This document shows, one piece after another, positions 61,643-64,000 of a stretch of 64,000 nucleotides of DNA. Numbering within the stretch: position 1 is the stretch's first letter; each line of letters opens with the position of its first letter. Under the pieces are notes generated by a model that saw only the letters and a program-made list of their open reading frames with translations, was not told where the DNA came from and did no database searches. The DNA is from Monodelphis domestica (lineage: Eukaryota; Chordata; Mammalia; Didelphimorphia; Didelphidae), in contig NC_077233.1 of NCBI RefSeq assembly GCF_027887165.1, positions 184,633,387 through 184,697,386 of the forward strand. The letters run 5' to 3'. A program made the position numbers and the translations under genes.

Positions 61643-62906
61643 GTAAGTGTTCAGATTATATTAATTTCCTCTGGGAACTCTCTCAGAGGGACCTAAGTTT
61701 TAAAGACTATATAATCTCTTAGCTTTGGGTTTATTTTTGATTTTTTACTGTTTCTATCAAGTCATATAAAGGAATAGCTCCCATGTAGTACTTTAAAAGG
61801 GAGGGATTAGAAATAAAGATAGCATTTAAAGTTGTAGCACTGGTTTTTAAACTAGTGTATATATGCTCTTTTCAAATTAAATCTAGTCCACTAGCAATTT
61901 TTTGGAGAAAAATCTTCATTGAAAATTAAAATCTTTTTAAATGCTTGTTAGTTTTTTATTTTCAGTTTCAAAGAATAAAATGTTGTCTTTTGTGCTACTT
62001 ACTGTTAAGATCTTTGGCACAGTTCAAGAACTTGCTGCTTGGAGTGTATTTTATTATAATTAAGTTGCACAGTGTACTTGGGTCACAGATGAGTGCCTTT
62101 TCCGCAGACACATAAATAATAGAAAAATAAAGGATAGGTAGTCATTTCTATTTGCCTTTGGATTTTTTTTGTTTGTTTTGATTTTATAGTTTATTGTTAG
62201 ATATTTGGAAATTTGCTTTGAACTTAATGATATATGTTTAACAATATCTTGATTTAGGAAGGGTAGGGATATTGTCCAGTTTGTCCAGTCTGTTTCCTTT
62301 TTTAGATATTCTTGTAACTTTCTCATATTTGAAATAGACAGTTCCTGTCTGACTTATACAATGTACATTATAAAATATAGCTGTCCTTTCTTAAACCTTT
62401 TCCAAGAGAAAGTTATTAAGTTCTTAAAATTGGGCTTGTTGCAATCTTCAAATTAAATAGAATTTGCTTGATTTTAATAAGAGCAATTAGGCAATGAAGT
62501 GCTTGTTTTCTTCTATGCTTGAAAGCAAGTTTTGACTATTTGGAAACTGAAAATTGCCAGTGTTAAGAAAATGTAAGATCTTTCTCACAGAATACATGTT
62601 TGCATTGGTAAATAGATCAAAATGAAAAAGAATTCCCTTTTAGTTTTTTTTTTTAATTCAGGTAAATTCTTAAGCATTTTGCCTTTTATCCAAAAATATG
62701 AGCAAGAAAATAATAGATAAGAAAACAATTTATTAAACATTTTTCAGAGCAAGTAAAGTTTTAGTCTTCCTATAGTGTTGTATGGTTCATAATAACAGTC
62801 ATTCCATTTGGTTGAAATATAGATGGGCTTTTACTACTTTAGCACTAGGCATGTGGTTTTTGATAGCTATCAGTTACTTACTAATAATGCATTTTCTTTT
62901 TTTTAG

Positions 62907-62949
62907 GTATCCCAAAGGCATACATGTTGAGACTTTAGAAACAGAGAAG
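62907..62949 (+). CDS. PARN: PARN exon 10
   Basis: Residues 220-234 (YPKGIHVETLETEK). Acceptor TTTTTTTTAG, donor GAAG|GTAATC, ends on a codon boundary. R3H domain. The rest of the nuclease domain (including the remaining two DEDD residues) and the RNA-recognition domain lie beyond the window. Confidence 0.95.
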
Positions 62950-62986
62950 GTAATCCAAAAAATGAACCAGGTTTATTAGGTTATTT

Positions 62987-63207
62987 TATTTTATTTTTTG
63001 TATTTAAGACCAAACAAATTCTTCTGTCTTAGAATTGATACTAAATATTGGTTTCAAGGTAGAAGACCAATAAGGACTAGGCATTTGGGGTTAAGTGACT
63101 TGCCCAGAATCACACAGCTAGGAAGTATCTGAGTCCATGTTCAAACTCAGGACTTCCTGTCTCCAAGCCTTGCTCTCTATCCACTAAACCTACTAAACTG
63201 CCCCAAG
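62987..63207 (-). repeat. tRNA-like SINE in PARN intron 10
   Basis: Reversed diverged copy: 'aattcttctgtcttagaatt', 'aagtgacttgcccagaatca', 'aaactgcccc'. Confidence 0.8.
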
Positions 63208-63714
63208 TTTACATTTATATATATATATATATTTAGTTCATATAATAATATATTGAACTCACTATCTTCCAAACTACTTATCTGTATCTTAGTTTAGGTT
63301 TACAATTTCCATCAATAGATAAAAGTATAAGCTGTTTGATAGTCTTCTACAATTTCACTGTTTAGTTAAATTATTTTATAGTTGGTCGGGTTCAAAACTG
63401 GTTGAATGACCTAAAGCAAAGCATTGTTACTGGTTAGTGGTGGATTAAACTACAAGCTTCATTCCCTTGACAGTATATTTTCCCCCCATTGACTTGGATG
63501 AAGGTATAGGCAGCATGTTCATCATATTTGTAAATGACACAAATTGCATGGGATGGCTTCTCTGCTGGTTGACAAAATGTGATCTGAAGATCTTAAGAAA
63601 TGAGAACAATTGACTGAAATCATAAAATTGAATTTAGTAGGGATAAATGTAAAGTATACTATGTTACACACTTGGTAGACTTTGAAACTGGTTATTATTA
63701 TTTAACCATTACAT

Positions 63715-64000
63715 CTTTTTATTTATTTTTTGAATTTTATTTTTTCCAATTATATGTAGAAACAATTTTTGACAGTTGTTTTCTGACATTTTGCAATTCA
63801 GCTTCTTTCCCTTCCTCCATCTCCCACCCCTCCGAGGTGATAAAATAATCTGATGTAGCATAGCATTGCTTCCATGTAATACATATTTCCATGTTCCCCA
63901 TGTTGTGACTGAAAACACATAATCACATAAAAAACTCTTAAAAGAAATAGTGAGGGATGGTGTGCTTTGATCTGTTATTAGATTCCAACAGCCCCTTCTT
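63715..64000 (-). mobile_element. LINE-1 3' UTR fragment (minus), cut by window edge
   Basis: 'tttttccaattatatgtaga', 'gacattttgcaattcagctt', 'ccctcctccatctcccaccc'-type reversed L1 3' UTR, continuing off the window. Confidence 0.6.

Overview
The window is nuclear DNA of a marsupial mammal. Two vertebrate genes with spliced exons sit in a sea of repeats of metatherian type: a tRNA-like SINE with the head 'gggcagctgggtgg' and the tail 'ggtaagggttt' (MAR1/SINE1-like), LINE-1 fragments whose ORF2 C-terminus is of the opossum/kangaroo kind, RTE/BovB-related pieces, small hAT MITEs and several endogenous-retrovirus LTRs. I cannot fix the species.

Layout. (1) Positions 1-26.8 kb lie in BFAR, on the minus strand. 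The first coding exon (RING finger) is at 456-787. A candidate non-coding first exon with a clean splice donor lies in a CpG-rich promoter at 26.7-26.85 kb, so intron 1 is about 26 kb and mostly repeats. (2) 27-46.1 kb is intergenic: LTRs, a degraded RTE, GA, GAT and GT microsatellites, HAL1/L1 pieces in both orientations, and an apparently perfect 165-bp tandem duplication. (3) From 46.4 kb to the right edge is the 5' part of PARN on the plus strand. It has a TATA-less CpG promoter and ten coding exons for residues 1-234. All ten join in frame and end in the R3H region; the rest of the gene lies beyond the window.

BFAR and PARN are transcribed divergently, each from its own GC-rich promoter, about 20 kb apart. 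BFAR encodes an ER-membrane RING E3 ligase that restrains apoptosis. PARN encodes the poly(A)-specific 3' exoribonuclease. They are neighbours in other mammals, and I see no functional link beyond a shared palindromic ETS-type site in both promoters.

The rest is best read as a record of nested insertions: solo LTRs inside L1s and inside a microsatellite, an L1 inside a CORE-SINE, and a UCP2 retropseudogene inside an L1, several with clear target-site duplications. I found no RNA genes, no CRISPR and no wholly new system. The most unusual items are a 232-bp foldback element, the 165-bp duplication, a GC-AG intron in PARN, and upstream ORFs in the inferred BFAR leader.
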